From: an uncultured Clostridia bacterium
Lineage (GTDB): Bacteria > Bacillota > Clostridia > Christensenellales > Aristaeellaceae
DNA length: 64,000 nucleotides
Assembly: GCA_934631025.1 (NCBI GenBank)
Contig: CAKTXR010000006.1
Coordinates: 1 to 64,000 of the forward strand
Direction of reading: 5' to 3'
Shown here piece after piece: positions 24,490 through 32,443 of the stretch. The notes below the pieces were generated by a model that was given only the letters and a program-made list of their open reading frames with translations, had not been told where the DNA came from and ran no database searches. A program made the translations under genes and the position numbers. Within the stretch, counting starts at the first letter, position 1; the number at the start of each line of letters is the position of its first letter.

Positions 24490-24518
24490 ATTCTATCACA
24501 TCCCGAATACCCTGTCAA
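24490..24518 (-). promoter_or_regulatory. Dedicated promoter of the 5S rRNA
   Basis: On the minus strand TTGACA (24518-24513) and TAGAAT (24495-24490) have a 17-bp spacer, about 30 bp before the 5S 5' end. The GTGATAGAAT context also gives a TG extension. Confidence 0.8.
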
Positions 24519-24581
24519 GCCCCTTTCTCACATTTTTGACGCTTTTACGCCAATTTTTCTTTGACTTGCGCACCGCCGCCC

Positions 24582-25760
24582 TCACATCGCCGAATAGAGG
24601 ATCTTCGCGATGTCCTCGGTGTCCAGCGGGCGGAAGAAGCCCAGCCTGCCGGCGTTGTTGCGCTTGCACTTCTCGGCCATGGCAGGGATGTCTGCGGGGT
24701 CGACGTGAAGCTCGGCAAGGCGCGTCGGCATACCGATGCTCTTCAGGAACTGCTCGTAGCGCGCTATGCCGTCAAGCGCGGTCTTTTCGGGATGCTCGAA
24801 GTCCATATCGCAGCCCCAGACGCGCACCGCCAGCTGCGCAAAGCGCATGGGATCGTGATCCAGCTGATAGCGCATCCAGGCCGGAAACACCACGGCCAGC
24901 CCCGCGCCATGCGCCACGTCGTAGCGCGCCGACAGCTCGTGCTCGATCTGGTGGCTCGCCCAGTCGCCTTCGCGCCCCAGCCCGCAGGAATCGTTGTGCG
25001 CCAGCGTGCCCGCCCACATCAGCTGAGCGCGCGCTTCATAGTTGTCCGGCTCGGCGATCGCCACGGGCGCGGCCTTGATCACCGCCGAAAGCACGGCCTC
25101 GCACAGCCGGTCGGTCAGATCGACGCCCTTTTCGTTGGTGAAATAGCGCTCCAGCACATGCGCCATCATGTCGGTCGCGCCGCAGGCCGTCTGATAGGCG
25201 GGCAGCGTGTAGGTGACCTCGGGATTCATCAGCGCGAACTTGGGCCGGTTCAGCTCGTTGCCGCAGCCGCGCTTGAAACCGCCGTCCTCCTGCGTGATGA
25301 CGCAGCTCTTCGAGCCTTCGCTGCCCGCGGCCGCCAGTGTCAGCACGACGCCCACGCCGAGCGCCTTCTCCGGCTTGGCTTTTCCACAGAAGAAATCCCA
25401 GAAATCGCCGCCGTAGGGCACGCCCAGCGCGATGGCCTTGCTCGAATCGATGACCGAGCCGCCGCCCACGGCCAGTATGAAATCGACGTGTTCGGCGCGC
25501 GCCAGCTCGATCCCCCGATAGACCAGAGAGCTGCGCGGATTGGGCTGCACACCGCCCAGCGTGACATAGGGAATATTCGCCGCCTCCAGCGAGGCCGTCA
25601 CGCGATCCATCAGTCCGCTTTTGATCGCCGAGCCGCCGCCGAAATGCACCAGCGCCTTCGTGCCGCCGCGCTTTCTGATCATCTCGCCGGCCTTTTCCTC
25701 CGCGCCGCGGCCAAAGACAAATTCCGTGGGGCTGTAGTAGCTGAAGTTCTGCATATCCAT
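24582..25760 (-). CDS. Iron-containing alcohol dehydrogenase (butanol dehydrogenase/YqhD-like)
   Basis: The 392-residue enzyme has GGGSVIDSSKAIALGV for NAD(P) binding. The metal ligands lie in ACGATDMMAHVLERYF, SHQIEHELSARYDVAHGAGLA and the DAHG-like VAHGAG block. FSYYSPTEFVFGRGAEEKAG at the N terminus and the WDFF motif place it with BDH/YqhD-type reductases that turn aldehydes into alcohols. Likely role is redox balancing in fermentation. AAAGGAGAATG overlaps the start region. It is single, with the 5S promoter downstream. Confidence 0.93.
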   Translation of the reverse strand: MDMQNFSYYSPTEFVFGRGAEEKAGEMIRKRGGTKALVHFGGGSAIKSGLMDRVTASLEAANIPYVTLGGVQPNPRSSLVYRGIELARAEHVDFILAVGGGSVIDSSKAIALGVPYGGDFWDFFCGKAKPEKALGVGVVLTLAAAGSEGSKSCVITQEDGGFKRGCGNELNRPKFALMNPEVTYTLPAYQTACGATDMMAHVLERYFTNEKGVDLTDRLCEAVLSAVIKAAPVAIAEPDNYEARAQLMWAGTLAHNDSCGLGREGDWASHQIEHELSARYDVAHGAGLAVVFPAWMRYQLDHDPMRFAQLAVRVWGCDMDFEHPEKTALDGIARYEQFLKSIGMPTRLAELHVDPADIPAMAEKCKRNNAGRLGFFRPLDTEDIAKILYSAM

Positions 25761-25815
25761 TCTCCTTTCGGGTAAGTGAAGCGTGTTTCAATGCGGAATA
25801 TCCGCGTTTCGTCTG

Positions 25816-26457
25816 TCAGAGATTCATCGTCTTTATGCGCGCGCACAGCGCCTCGGCCAGGCGCGCGTGCCCCTCCGCCGTCATGTGTATGGCGTCCTCG
25901 CGGGAGGCTGCGGCATACTGCCCCGCGTCGAGGAAGTCGCAGCGCATGAGACGGGCGTAGCGCGCGTATTCCGCGGCCAGACCGCGCGTCACCGCGGCGG
26001 CGTTTTCGCCGAATACCTGCGCGTAGCTGGTCTGCATGATGTTTTCACCCAGCGGCGGCGGCGCGACCAGCAGCACCCGCGGCGGCGCGCCGCGCTCGTC
26101 CATGCCGTAGAGCCGGATCAGCCGGATCAGGCGCATATTGCCCTCGGCGATGGTGCGCGCGGTCATATTAAAGCGCATTTTCGCGTCGTTCGCGCCCAGC
26201 ATGAGGATGACCAGATCGAGCGGATTGTGGCTCATCAGACAGGGCGGCAGATACGCCGCGCCGCTCTTGTAGCCGCCCTCGACCGGATCGTCGAACACGG
26301 TGGTGCGCCCGCCGAAGCCCTCCTCGATCACGGCATATTCATCGCCGAGCAGGCTTTGCAGCCGCATGGGCCAGCGGGTATTCTCGTCATAGCGGCCGCC
26401 GCTGGGCCTGCAGCCGTAGGTGTTGGAATCGCCAAAGCAGAGTATGTGTTTCTTCAT
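25816..26457 (-). CDS. SGNH/GDSL-type hydrolase
   Basis: The 213-residue protein has block I CFGDSNTYGC with nucleophile Ser11, block III LVILMLGANDAKMRFN, and the C-terminal block V EDAIHMTAEGHARLAEAL with catalytic Asp and His. No signal peptide is present. Such esterases deacetylate or deacylate small glycans and other esters. Together with two other esterases and NagA in the window it fits an organism processing acylated sugars; the exact substrate is unknown. Confidence 0.9.
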   Translation of the reverse strand: MKKHILCFGDSNTYGCRPSGGRYDENTRWPMRLQSLLGDEYAVIEEGFGGRTTVFDDPVEGGYKSGAAYLPPCLMSHNPLDLVILMLGANDAKMRFNMTARTIAEGNMRLIRLIRLYGMDERGAPPRVLLVAPPPLGENIMQTSYAQVFGENAAAVTRGLAAEYARYARLMRCDFLDAGQYAAASREDAIHMTAEGHARLAEALCARIKTMNL

Positions 26458-26513
26458 AGGCCGTATCGCCCGCGGGGGCAGGCTCCTTTATTCAGATTGA
26501 AGCGGTTTGTTCC

Positions 26514-26542
26514 ATTATATCACGGCTTTAGCAAAATGAAAA
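26514..26542 (-). promoter_or_regulatory. Promoter of the SGNH hydrolase
   Basis: On the minus strand TTTTCA (26542-26537), 17-bp spacer, then TATAAT (26519-26514) preceded by TGA, an extended -10. Confidence 0.55.
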
Positions 26543-26654
26543 GGGCGCGCCGCCTTTTTGAATTTTTAGCGTCCGCGTCGATCGTTCTTAAATGTTAGTG
26601 CTTATAATATATCCAAAATTTTGATTGAGAACCGCTCACGAGGAGGTCTGCGCC

Positions 26655-27770
26655 ATGTCCGAAACCGTCAAAATCGCGCCCGATTACTACGACCGCTTCC
26701 ATTGCAAGGGCGGCGCGTGCCGAAACAGCTGCTGCGTCGGCTGGGGGATCTCGGTTGATATGAAGGAATATTTCCGGCTGATCGGCCTGGAATGCTCGCC
26801 CCGGCTGCACGCGCGGCTGGAATGCGCCTTTCATCAGCCCGACGCGCCTTCGCCCGAGCGCTATGCGCTCATTTCGCCCGACTGGCGCGGCGACTGTCCC
26901 ATGCACGACGAGGACGGGCTGTGTATGCTCCATCGCGAATGCGGCGAGGACGCGCTGCCCGCCGTCTGCCGAATGTATCCGCGCAGCGTCCGCGAGGAGA
27001 ACGGCCTGATCAAATGCGTCTGCTCCGCCAGCTGCGAGGCCGTGACCGAGCTTATCATGGACGAGGAAGCGCCGCTGTCCTTCCGCGCCGACCAGACGCG
27101 CGACGAGCCGAGCCTGCGCGTCGTCTCCGACAGCCGCCTGTCCGAGCTGACCCGCGCCTGCCTGACGCTTTTGCAGGACAGAACGCGTCCCCTGCCCGCA
27201 CGCATCGGCTCGATCGGCAGTCTGCTCGCCATCTTTGAGAAAAGCGGCGCGTGCGATCCCGCCGCCGCGCTGTCCGCCGTTCAGCCCGCCGCCTGGCCGG
27301 TGGAGCGCGCTCTACCCGCCGCAGTGCGCCTGCTCAGGCGGCTGGCGCAGAACAGCCCGTCGCTCGAGCGCTTCGGCGCGGCCATGCTGGAGCGCTATGA
27401 TCCGGACGACCCGCAGCTGTGCGCCCTCTACCGGCAGGACGCGGCCGCCTTTGAGCGCGCCTTTCCCGATTGGTCGCGCTGGTTTGAAAACCTGCTGGCC
27501 AATCACATATTCTATGAGGACTTCCCCTTCACCGACAAGCGCCTGACGCCTTCCGGCGAATACTCCGGCCTTGTGGGCGTATACGCGGCGATGCGCGTCA
27601 TGAGCGTGGGCTGCACGGCGGTAAGCGAAAGCCGCGATGCGCTGATCGACGCGCTTTCGGGGCTGTTCCGGTGCATCGAGCACGCCGCGTTCTATCTGAA
27701 CGCCGATTATCTGCTCGAATGCGAGGAGCGGGGCGATCGGGGGCTGCTGGGCGGCGTGCTGGCGCTGTGA
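26655..27770 (+). CDS. FliB-like Cys-rich protein (flagellin lysine-N-methylase family)
   Basis: The 371-residue protein opens with the FliB/YkgJ-type cluster FHCKGGACRNSCCVGW (Cys17, 22, 26, 27). It continues with CPMHDEDGLCMLHRECGEDA and VCRMYPRSV, then CSASCEAV, probably binding an iron-sulfur cluster. FliB methylates lysines of Salmonella flagellin and is thought to be a radical-type enzyme, but many homologs are in non-flagellated Firmicutes and their substrate is unknown. No flagellar gene occurs in the window. AGGAGGT at 26641-26647 sets the start at 26655 rather than 30 nt upstream. Confidence 0.85.
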   Translation: MSETVKIAPDYYDRFHCKGGACRNSCCVGWGISVDMKEYFRLIGLECSPRLHARLECAFHQPDAPSPERYALISPDWRGDCPMHDEDGLCMLHRECGEDALPAVCRMYPRSVREENGLIKCVCSASCEAVTELIMDEEAPLSFRADQTRDEPSLRVVSDSRLSELTRACLTLLQDRTRPLPARIGSIGSLLAIFEKSGACDPAAALSAVQPAAWPVERALPAAVRLLRRLAQNSPSLERFGAAMLERYDPDDPQLCALYRQDAAAFERAFPDWSRWFENLLANHIFYEDFPFTDKRLTPSGEYSGLVGVYAAMRVMSVGCTAVSESRDALIDALSGLFRCIEHAAFYLNADYLLECEERGDRGLLGGVLAL

Positions 27771-27862
27771 CGCAGACGGCGTTTCAATTTCAGAGAGCTT
27801 CCGATTGAACGGGCTGGAAATTCAAGCCGCGTGCCGACGTTTCGCATAATACAGCCGTCAAT

Positions 27863-28747
27863 TCACCCCTCCTTGAGCAGATCGGCGAGCGCTTCGGCCA
27901 GCACGGGCATGGACGCGAGCGCTTCCTCCAGCGTGTTGAGGTTGTGTCCCACCTCGATGAGCACGGAGGGCGTAAACAGATGCTGATTATAGCGCCCGTT
28001 CTTGACCATCACCGGCCGGCACAGGCCGTCGCACAGGGCGTTGACGCGGTCGGTCAGACGCGCGGCGAAGGCCAGATTGGCTTCATAATCGGGCTTTACG
28101 TCGAAATTGCCGCCGTTGCCGATGAGCATCATCAACTGTGCGGCGCGCTGGGAGCCGACATATGCGCACTCGGCCATGCTCTTATCCCACGCGTCGCGGT
28201 GCAGATCGATGCACAGATTGAACGTCTCGCCGCGCTTTGTTTCCAGCATATCGAGCGAGCGGGCGTAAGCCGTGTTCAGTTTCGGATATTCGTAATCGGC
28301 GGTGTCGTGAACCACGTCGAAGCCGTAATCGGTCAGGAGCGCCGCCAGCGCCTCGCCCACGCGCACGACCGAGTGGGTCTGATCCTCCGTGCGCCAGCTT
28401 TCCGTCTCGCGGTAGGGATCGGCGGCCGTCTGCGCGTAGGCCTCGTGGGTGTGCGTGTGGTAGATCAGCACGCGCGGCCGCGCCACCGGCTGAGTATGAT
28501 CCTCCTGAATGGCCGCGTCCTCGAGGACGATGAGGTCGGCGTGCTCGTTTTCGACGGGCAGCTCGAATTCCATTTTCGGCGGCTTCCAAAAGGAAAAGGC
28601 GGCCACAGCAGCCGCCCTTTCGCCCGATGTCTTTTGCGCCGCGCCCGAGGATGCGCTGACCGCCAGCACAATCAGCGCGATCGCCAGTATGACCGCCGCG
28701 GCCGCCGCCAGCAGCTTGGAAGCGTGAATCACCTTGATCTTGACCAT
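27863..28747 (-). CDS. spoIIP: Stage II sporulation protein P (SpoIIP) homolog
   Basis: The 294-residue protein has an N-terminal membrane anchor (LLAAAAAVILAIALIVLAV). Its SpoIIP domain holds VLIYHTHTHEAY (metal His), FNLCIDLHRDAWDK, NQHLFTPSVLIEVGHNLNTLEEA (Glu/Gly/His). SpoIIP is a peptidoglycan amidase/endopeptidase used with SpoIID and SpoIIM for engulfment. It is shorter than B. subtilis SpoIIP, with a reduced linker. It follows gpr, the same order as in B. subtilis. Confidence 0.93.
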   Translation of the reverse strand: MVKIKVIHASKLLAAAAAVILAIALIVLAVSASSGAAQKTSGERAAAVAAFSFWKPPKMEFELPVENEHADLIVLEDAAIQEDHTQPVARPRVLIYHTHTHEAYAQTAADPYRETESWRTEDQTHSVVRVGEALAALLTDYGFDVVHDTADYEYPKLNTAYARSLDMLETKRGETFNLCIDLHRDAWDKSMAECAYVGSQRAAQLMMLIGNGGNFDVKPDYEANLAFAARLTDRVNALCDGLCRPVMVKNGRYNQHLFTPSVLIEVGHNLNTLEEALASMPVLAEALADLLKEG

Positions 28748-28807
28748 ATCGCGTCAGCTCCTTTCGCCCCCTGCACTGACAGTCTATGGCTCGAGATACG
28801 CCGCTAT

Positions 28808-29713
28808 TCACTGCATCATGGTCAAAATTTCCTCGTCGCTCAGGCCGGGGTGCAGCGCCCGATTGACGCCGCCGGCCAGCATGACCGCCGCGTTGTCCAC
28901 CAGATCGTCCACCTCGCGCGGGGTGACGATCATGTCGCCCAGATCGCCGTCCATCAGCTCGCGCATCAGCGCGTCCAGCCGCGATTCGTCCTCATCGGAA
29001 AGCAGGCGGAACGCGTCCCGCGCCAGCGCCGCCGCGTGGATGACCATCGGCACGCCCACGGCCAGCACCGGCACGCCCAGCGTTTCCCGCGTGAGCGCCG
29101 CGCGGTGGTTGCCCACGCCGGAGCCGGGCTGTATGCCGGTGTCGGTCAGCTGTACCGTGCTCGAAAGCCGGTCGAGCGCACGCGCCGCCAGCGAATCGAT
29201 CGCGATGACCGCGCGGGGCGACACCGCGCCGACCACTGCGCGCACGATTTCACCGCTCTCGATGCCGGTCACGCCCATCACGCCGGGAGAGAGCGCGCAC
29301 ACGCCGGCCATCGCGCCGGTCAGCTCGGGGCGCTCGCGGTGCAGATGCCGCGTGACCAGCGTGTGATCGACCGCCAGCGGGCCGAGCGCGTCGGGCGTGA
29401 CGGTGCGGTTGCCCAGGCCGATCACCAGCACGTCGCCCTCGCCCGCGGGGAGCAGCCGCCCCAGCTCCTCGCCCAGGAGCGCGCTCACCGCCCGCCGCGC
29501 GTCCACATCGCGCTTTTTGACGCGCGGGCATTCCATGGTGATGTACACGCCCATGGGCTTGCCGATCAGCCGCGCGCCCTCTTCGCTCTCGACGCGCACC
29601 TCGGTCATCGTCACGCCGCCCGTCTCCCATTCGGAAATATGAACGCCGGGCATATGCGCGCGATCCAGCCCCGCCGCGTCCTCCATGGCCAGATCCGTGC
29701 GAATCTGCTTCAT
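28808..29713 (-). CDS. gpr: Germination protease GPR
   Basis: GPR degrades small acid-soluble spore proteins at germination. The sequence shows RTDLAMED near the zymogen cleavage zone, VYITMECP, GLGNRTVTPDALGPLAVDHTLVTRHL, the GVMGVTGIESGEIVRAVV stretch and TDTGIQPGSGVGNHR. The ATG at 29713 sits behind GGGAGGAC with good spacing; a TTG six bases upstream is possible. Together with spoIIP it marks a sporulating lineage. Confidence 0.95.
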   Translation of the reverse strand: MKQIRTDLAMEDAAGLDRAHMPGVHISEWETGGVTMTEVRVESEEGARLIGKPMGVYITMECPRVKKRDVDARRAVSALLGEELGRLLPAGEGDVLVIGLGNRTVTPDALGPLAVDHTLVTRHLHRERPELTGAMAGVCALSPGVMGVTGIESGEIVRAVVGAVSPRAVIAIDSLAARALDRLSSTVQLTDTGIQPGSGVGNHRAALTRETLGVPVLAVGVPMVIHAAALARDAFRLLSDEDESRLDALMRELMDGDLGDMIVTPREVDDLVDNAAVMLAGGVNRALHPGLSDEEILTMMQ

Positions 29714-29815
29714 AATCAAGTCCTCCCGTTCGCCTTTTTATGTCAGTATGCCGCCGCATCCGGCCTTTCATGCGGGGACGCTTAAAAAAATTAACGTATG
29801 AGGGACAGTTTTCTC

Positions 29816-29844
29816 TTGCAATCGGGTGATAAACATGGTAAAAT
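29816..29844 (+). promoter_or_regulatory. Promoter of rpsT
   Basis: TTGCAA (29816-29821) and TAAAAT (29839-29844), 17-bp spacer, 38 bp before the start codon. Confidence 0.8.
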
Positions 29845-29882
29845 AGCTGTTGTTGATTGTAAGGCTGTGGAGGTGAAAGATC

Positions 29883-30143
29883 TTGCCGAATATTAAATCT
29901 GCCATTAAGCGCGTTAAGGTGAACGAGAAGAAGCATCTGCGCAATCGCATGGTGAAGTCCGCGATGCGTACCACCGTCAAGAAATACGAGAGCGCCGTGG
30001 CCGCCGGTTCCGCCGACGCCGCCCTGCTGTCTCAGACCGCCAGCGCTATCGATAAGGCTGTGGCCAAGGGCGTTATTTCCAAGAACGCCGCCAATCGCAA
30101 AAAGGCTCGCATGGCCAAGCGTCTTGCCAAGGCTGAAGCCTGA
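29883..30143 (+). CDS. rpsT: 30S ribosomal protein S20
   Basis: The 86-residue basic protein is S20: PNIKSAIKRVKVNEKKHLRN, MRTTVKKYESAV and ISKNAANRKKARMAKRLA. S20 binds 16S rRNA early in 30S assembly. The start codon is TTG at 29883 behind GGAGGTG. A UUG start is also used by E. coli rpsT, where it matters for autocontrol. It is divergent from gpr and monocistronic. Confidence 0.97.
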   Translation: MPNIKSAIKRVKVNEKKHLRNRMVKSAMRTTVKKYESAVAAGSADAALLSQTASAIDKAVAKGVISKNAANRKKARMAKRLAKAEA

Positions 30144-30160
30144 TTGGAATTGCATATCGT

Positions 30161-30201
30161 AAAAAAAGCGACTATCTCGACGAGAGACGGTCGTTTTTTT
30201 G
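30161..30201 (+). terminator. Terminator of rpsT
   Basis: Seven A residues, a CGAC...GTCG hairpin with inner CTC/GAG pairing (30169-30193), then T7. It could work in both directions. Confidence 0.8.
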
Positions 30202-30731
30202 TACCCTTTTTGCGGCCGGCGCGGAGGATTCCGGTTCGCCGCCGGATTCTGCGCGGTGCGGCTTTATCGAGAAAACGTGCTGTTACGCCGGCCGTGCATT
30301 CCTTGGCATGTATGCGGCGGGAGAAATATGCGTTGGCCATCTCATTGATTCAAGGCATGGGAACGCCGAAAAGCGCTGAAACTGCCAAGCGCGCCTTTTG
30401 AGATGTATTCTGCCCCGCAGAGAGCTTGCGCGCGGCGGCGCATGCCTGTGTCCAATAACCGCCAGCCGAAATACATTTCCTCCAGCGTATATTGGCAATG
30501 GACATAAAATCAGCGGCCTTTCACCCGTTTAAGGCGAAAGACCGCTGCCATTCAGCACAGCCCAAACAGCAAAACGCTCCGTGATCTGCTCCTGCGCACT
30601 AAGGAGCACCGTGCCGGAATGCCCGCCGCATATTCGCATCGGAATAACTATACGTCCTTATCGGACACGCCGCCTGTATTTTCACGCCGAAGCGCTCCCG
30701 CAAATTCAGCCGTTTATGCGCGCCGTCCGCC
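30202..30731. other. 530-bp intergenic stretch without a recognisable gene
   Basis: No frame here has a ribosome binding site or known motif on either strand. The only strong structure is the hairpin at 30512-30546. The rest is GC-rich and may be decayed coding sequence. Confidence 0.4.
30506..30546 (-). terminator. Terminator of the comEC-holA-nuclease operon
   Basis: A hairpin of AGCGG/CCGCT, CTTTC/GAAAG and CC/GG steps with two symmetric mismatches and a 7-nt loop (30512-30546). On the minus strand GATTTTATG follows. It stands 185 bp beyond the nuclease stop. Confidence 0.55.
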
Positions 30732-31364
30732 CTATCGCCGCCCGAAGCGCCGCCTGTGCCCCGCCGCGTTGATCATCCGCTTGAGCGAATCGCCGTCCAC
30801 CAGTATAATATCGTGCCGCTCGGCAAACTCGATCGCCTGCGCGGTATAGCCGCAGGTGGTCACGAAAATCGCCGCGTCGGCCTGCGCGTCCAGCTGCGCC
30901 GCCCAGAGCTTCTGAATATACTCGCGCCCCACGCGCCGCCCGCGGGCATACAGCTTGACCTCGACGGCATAGTGAACGCCGTCGCGCCAGAGATGCACGT
31001 CTATGCCGCCGTCGCCGCTCGCGCGGGTGACGCGGGCGCGGTAGCCCAGCCTTTTATAGACGCCCGCCACATATTTTTCAAACTCGGTCGGATGCGCGGC
31101 GTAGTCTGAGAGCAGATTGTCGATCACGTCGCCGCGCTTCCACAACCGCGAAAGCGCGTCGGGCACGCGCTCAAAATGCGCGTATATCGGCGCGCAGATG
31201 AGAAACGCGGCGCCGTTTTCCAGCGCCCGATCAAACGCGCCCCGGAAAAAGCTGATGTTCGCGCGGACGGCGAGCAGCAGCAGCGCCGCCCCGAACAGCG
31301 CCTTGACGCAGCGCAACGCCAGCCCCCTGAACCGGACGCGCAGACTCCTTTTCTTCCTCTTCAT
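30732..31364 (-). CDS. Membrane-tethered Mrr-type restriction endonuclease-like protein
   Basis: The 210-residue protein has a very basic N terminus (KRKKRSLRVRFR), a hydrophobic helix at ~20-40 and a second weaker one at ~48-64. An Mrr_cat domain follows from ~80. The PD-(D/E)XK residues are intact: Glu94 (PTEFEKYVA), Asp122 (GDGGIDVHLW), Glu135 and Lys137 (YAVEVKLYA). AAIFVTTCGYTAQAIEFAE is the usual Mrr tail. It begins 10 bp after holA and so ends the comEC-holA operon. It likely cuts DNA at the membrane; target and purpose are unknown. Confidence 0.85.
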   Translation of the reverse strand: MKRKKRSLRVRFRGLALRCVKALFGAALLLLAVRANISFFRGAFDRALENGAAFLICAPIYAHFERVPDALSRLWKRGDVIDNLLSDYAAHPTEFEKYVAGVYKRLGYRARVTRASGDGGIDVHLWRDGVHYAVEVKLYARGRRVGREYIQKLWAAQLDAQADAAIFVTTCGYTAQAIEFAERHDIILVDGDSLKRMINAAGHRRRFGRR

Positions 31365-31374
31365 GGCATCATCC

Positions 31375-32382
31375 CTACTTCATGGCCGAAAGCTGGATCA
31401 TCAGCCGGTCCAGCGCAGCGACGTCCCGCGCGCGGCCGCTCTTGATGGCGTAGTCCGCGTCCACGCACGCCTTGTAGCCCGCTTCGAGTCCTTCCGCCGT
31501 GAAGCGGCCGGCCTGATCGGCGGCGCGGGTCGCGGCATAGTGATTGAGCGACAGCTTGCGCTCGATTTCCGGCAGCGTCTGCCCCTGCGCGCGCAGAAGG
31601 CGAATGTGCGTGAGCATCCGCAGCTGCCGCGTCAGCATGGCCAGCGTGCCGATGCGCGTCTCGCCGTTTTCCAGCATATTCTTGAGAAGCGTCTGCGCGC
31701 GGCCGCTCTGCCCCTTCATCAGGCAGTCGATCATCTGGAACACCGTGCATTCCGTGCCCGGCGTGACGACCGCTTCCACATCCTCGCGCGTGATCTCCTC
31801 GCGATCGCCCGCATAGGCGCACACCTTGTCCAGCTCCAGCCGGATCGCCGTCAGCGCGCGGCCGGTCATGAACACCAGCTGCTCGACCGCATCGGGCCGG
31901 ACAGTGTGCCCCAGCGGCTTGACCTCGCGGGCGCACCACTTGAATAGATCCGCGTCGCTCAAAAGCGCGAACTCTACCCATTCGGCCTTGCTTTTGAGCG
32001 CCTGCGTCAGCTTTTTGCGCGTGTCCGGCGCGTCGGCGTTCACGAACACCAAGCAGCACGTTTCAGGAATGTTCTCCAGCCATTTGATAAAGCGCTCGAT
32101 TTCCGCCGAATCGCCGCGCGCGCCCAGCGCCGCCCAGCTGCGGACGATTACCAGCCGCTTTTCGCCCATCAGCGGCAGCGTCTCGGCCGCGTCCATCAGA
32201 TCGACCGCCGAAGCCGCCGAGTCAAACAGATTCTCGTTGAGCTGCTCCAGCCCCTCGGGCAGCAGCTTCTGCCGCAGCGCCGCCACGGCCCGATCGCGCA
32301 CATAGACCTCCGGGCCGTAAAAGACATAGGCCGAGCGAATATCGCCCGCCTTGATCGATCGAAAGAGCTGATCGCTGGTCAT
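31375..32382 (-). CDS. holA: DNA polymerase III subunit delta
   Basis: HolA opens the sliding clamp within the clamp loader. The 335-residue sequence has YVFYGPEVYVRDRAVAALR at the N terminus, the central VFVNADAPDTRKKLTQALK and GRALTAIRLELDKVCAYAG. The helical C-terminal domain follows (MIDCLMKGQSGRAQTLLKNM). The order comEC-holA-(divergent) rpsT-gpr-spoIIP mirrors B. subtilis. It starts 61 bp after comEC. Confidence 0.93.
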   Translation of the reverse strand: MTSDQLFRSIKAGDIRSAYVFYGPEVYVRDRAVAALRQKLLPEGLEQLNENLFDSAASAVDLMDAAETLPLMGEKRLVIVRSWAALGARGDSAEIERFIKWLENIPETCCLVFVNADAPDTRKKLTQALKSKAEWVEFALLSDADLFKWCAREVKPLGHTVRPDAVEQLVFMTGRALTAIRLELDKVCAYAGDREEITREDVEAVVTPGTECTVFQMIDCLMKGQSGRAQTLLKNMLENGETRIGTLAMLTRQLRMLTHIRLLRAQGQTLPEIERKLSLNHYAATRAADQAGRFTAEGLEAGYKACVDADYAIKSGRARDVAALDRLMIQLSAMK

Positions 32383-32443
32383 GGTTCCTCCTTGAAACGC
32401 GCCCGCCGCGCCGGCAGGCGAAGCTGATCGTTGATTGTTGCGC

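Noticed and set aside
24461..24600. Complete rRNA operon ending in the 5S gene
   Set aside because: Upstream sequence is a promoter and an alcohol dehydrogenase gene; no 23S or tRNA sequence is present.
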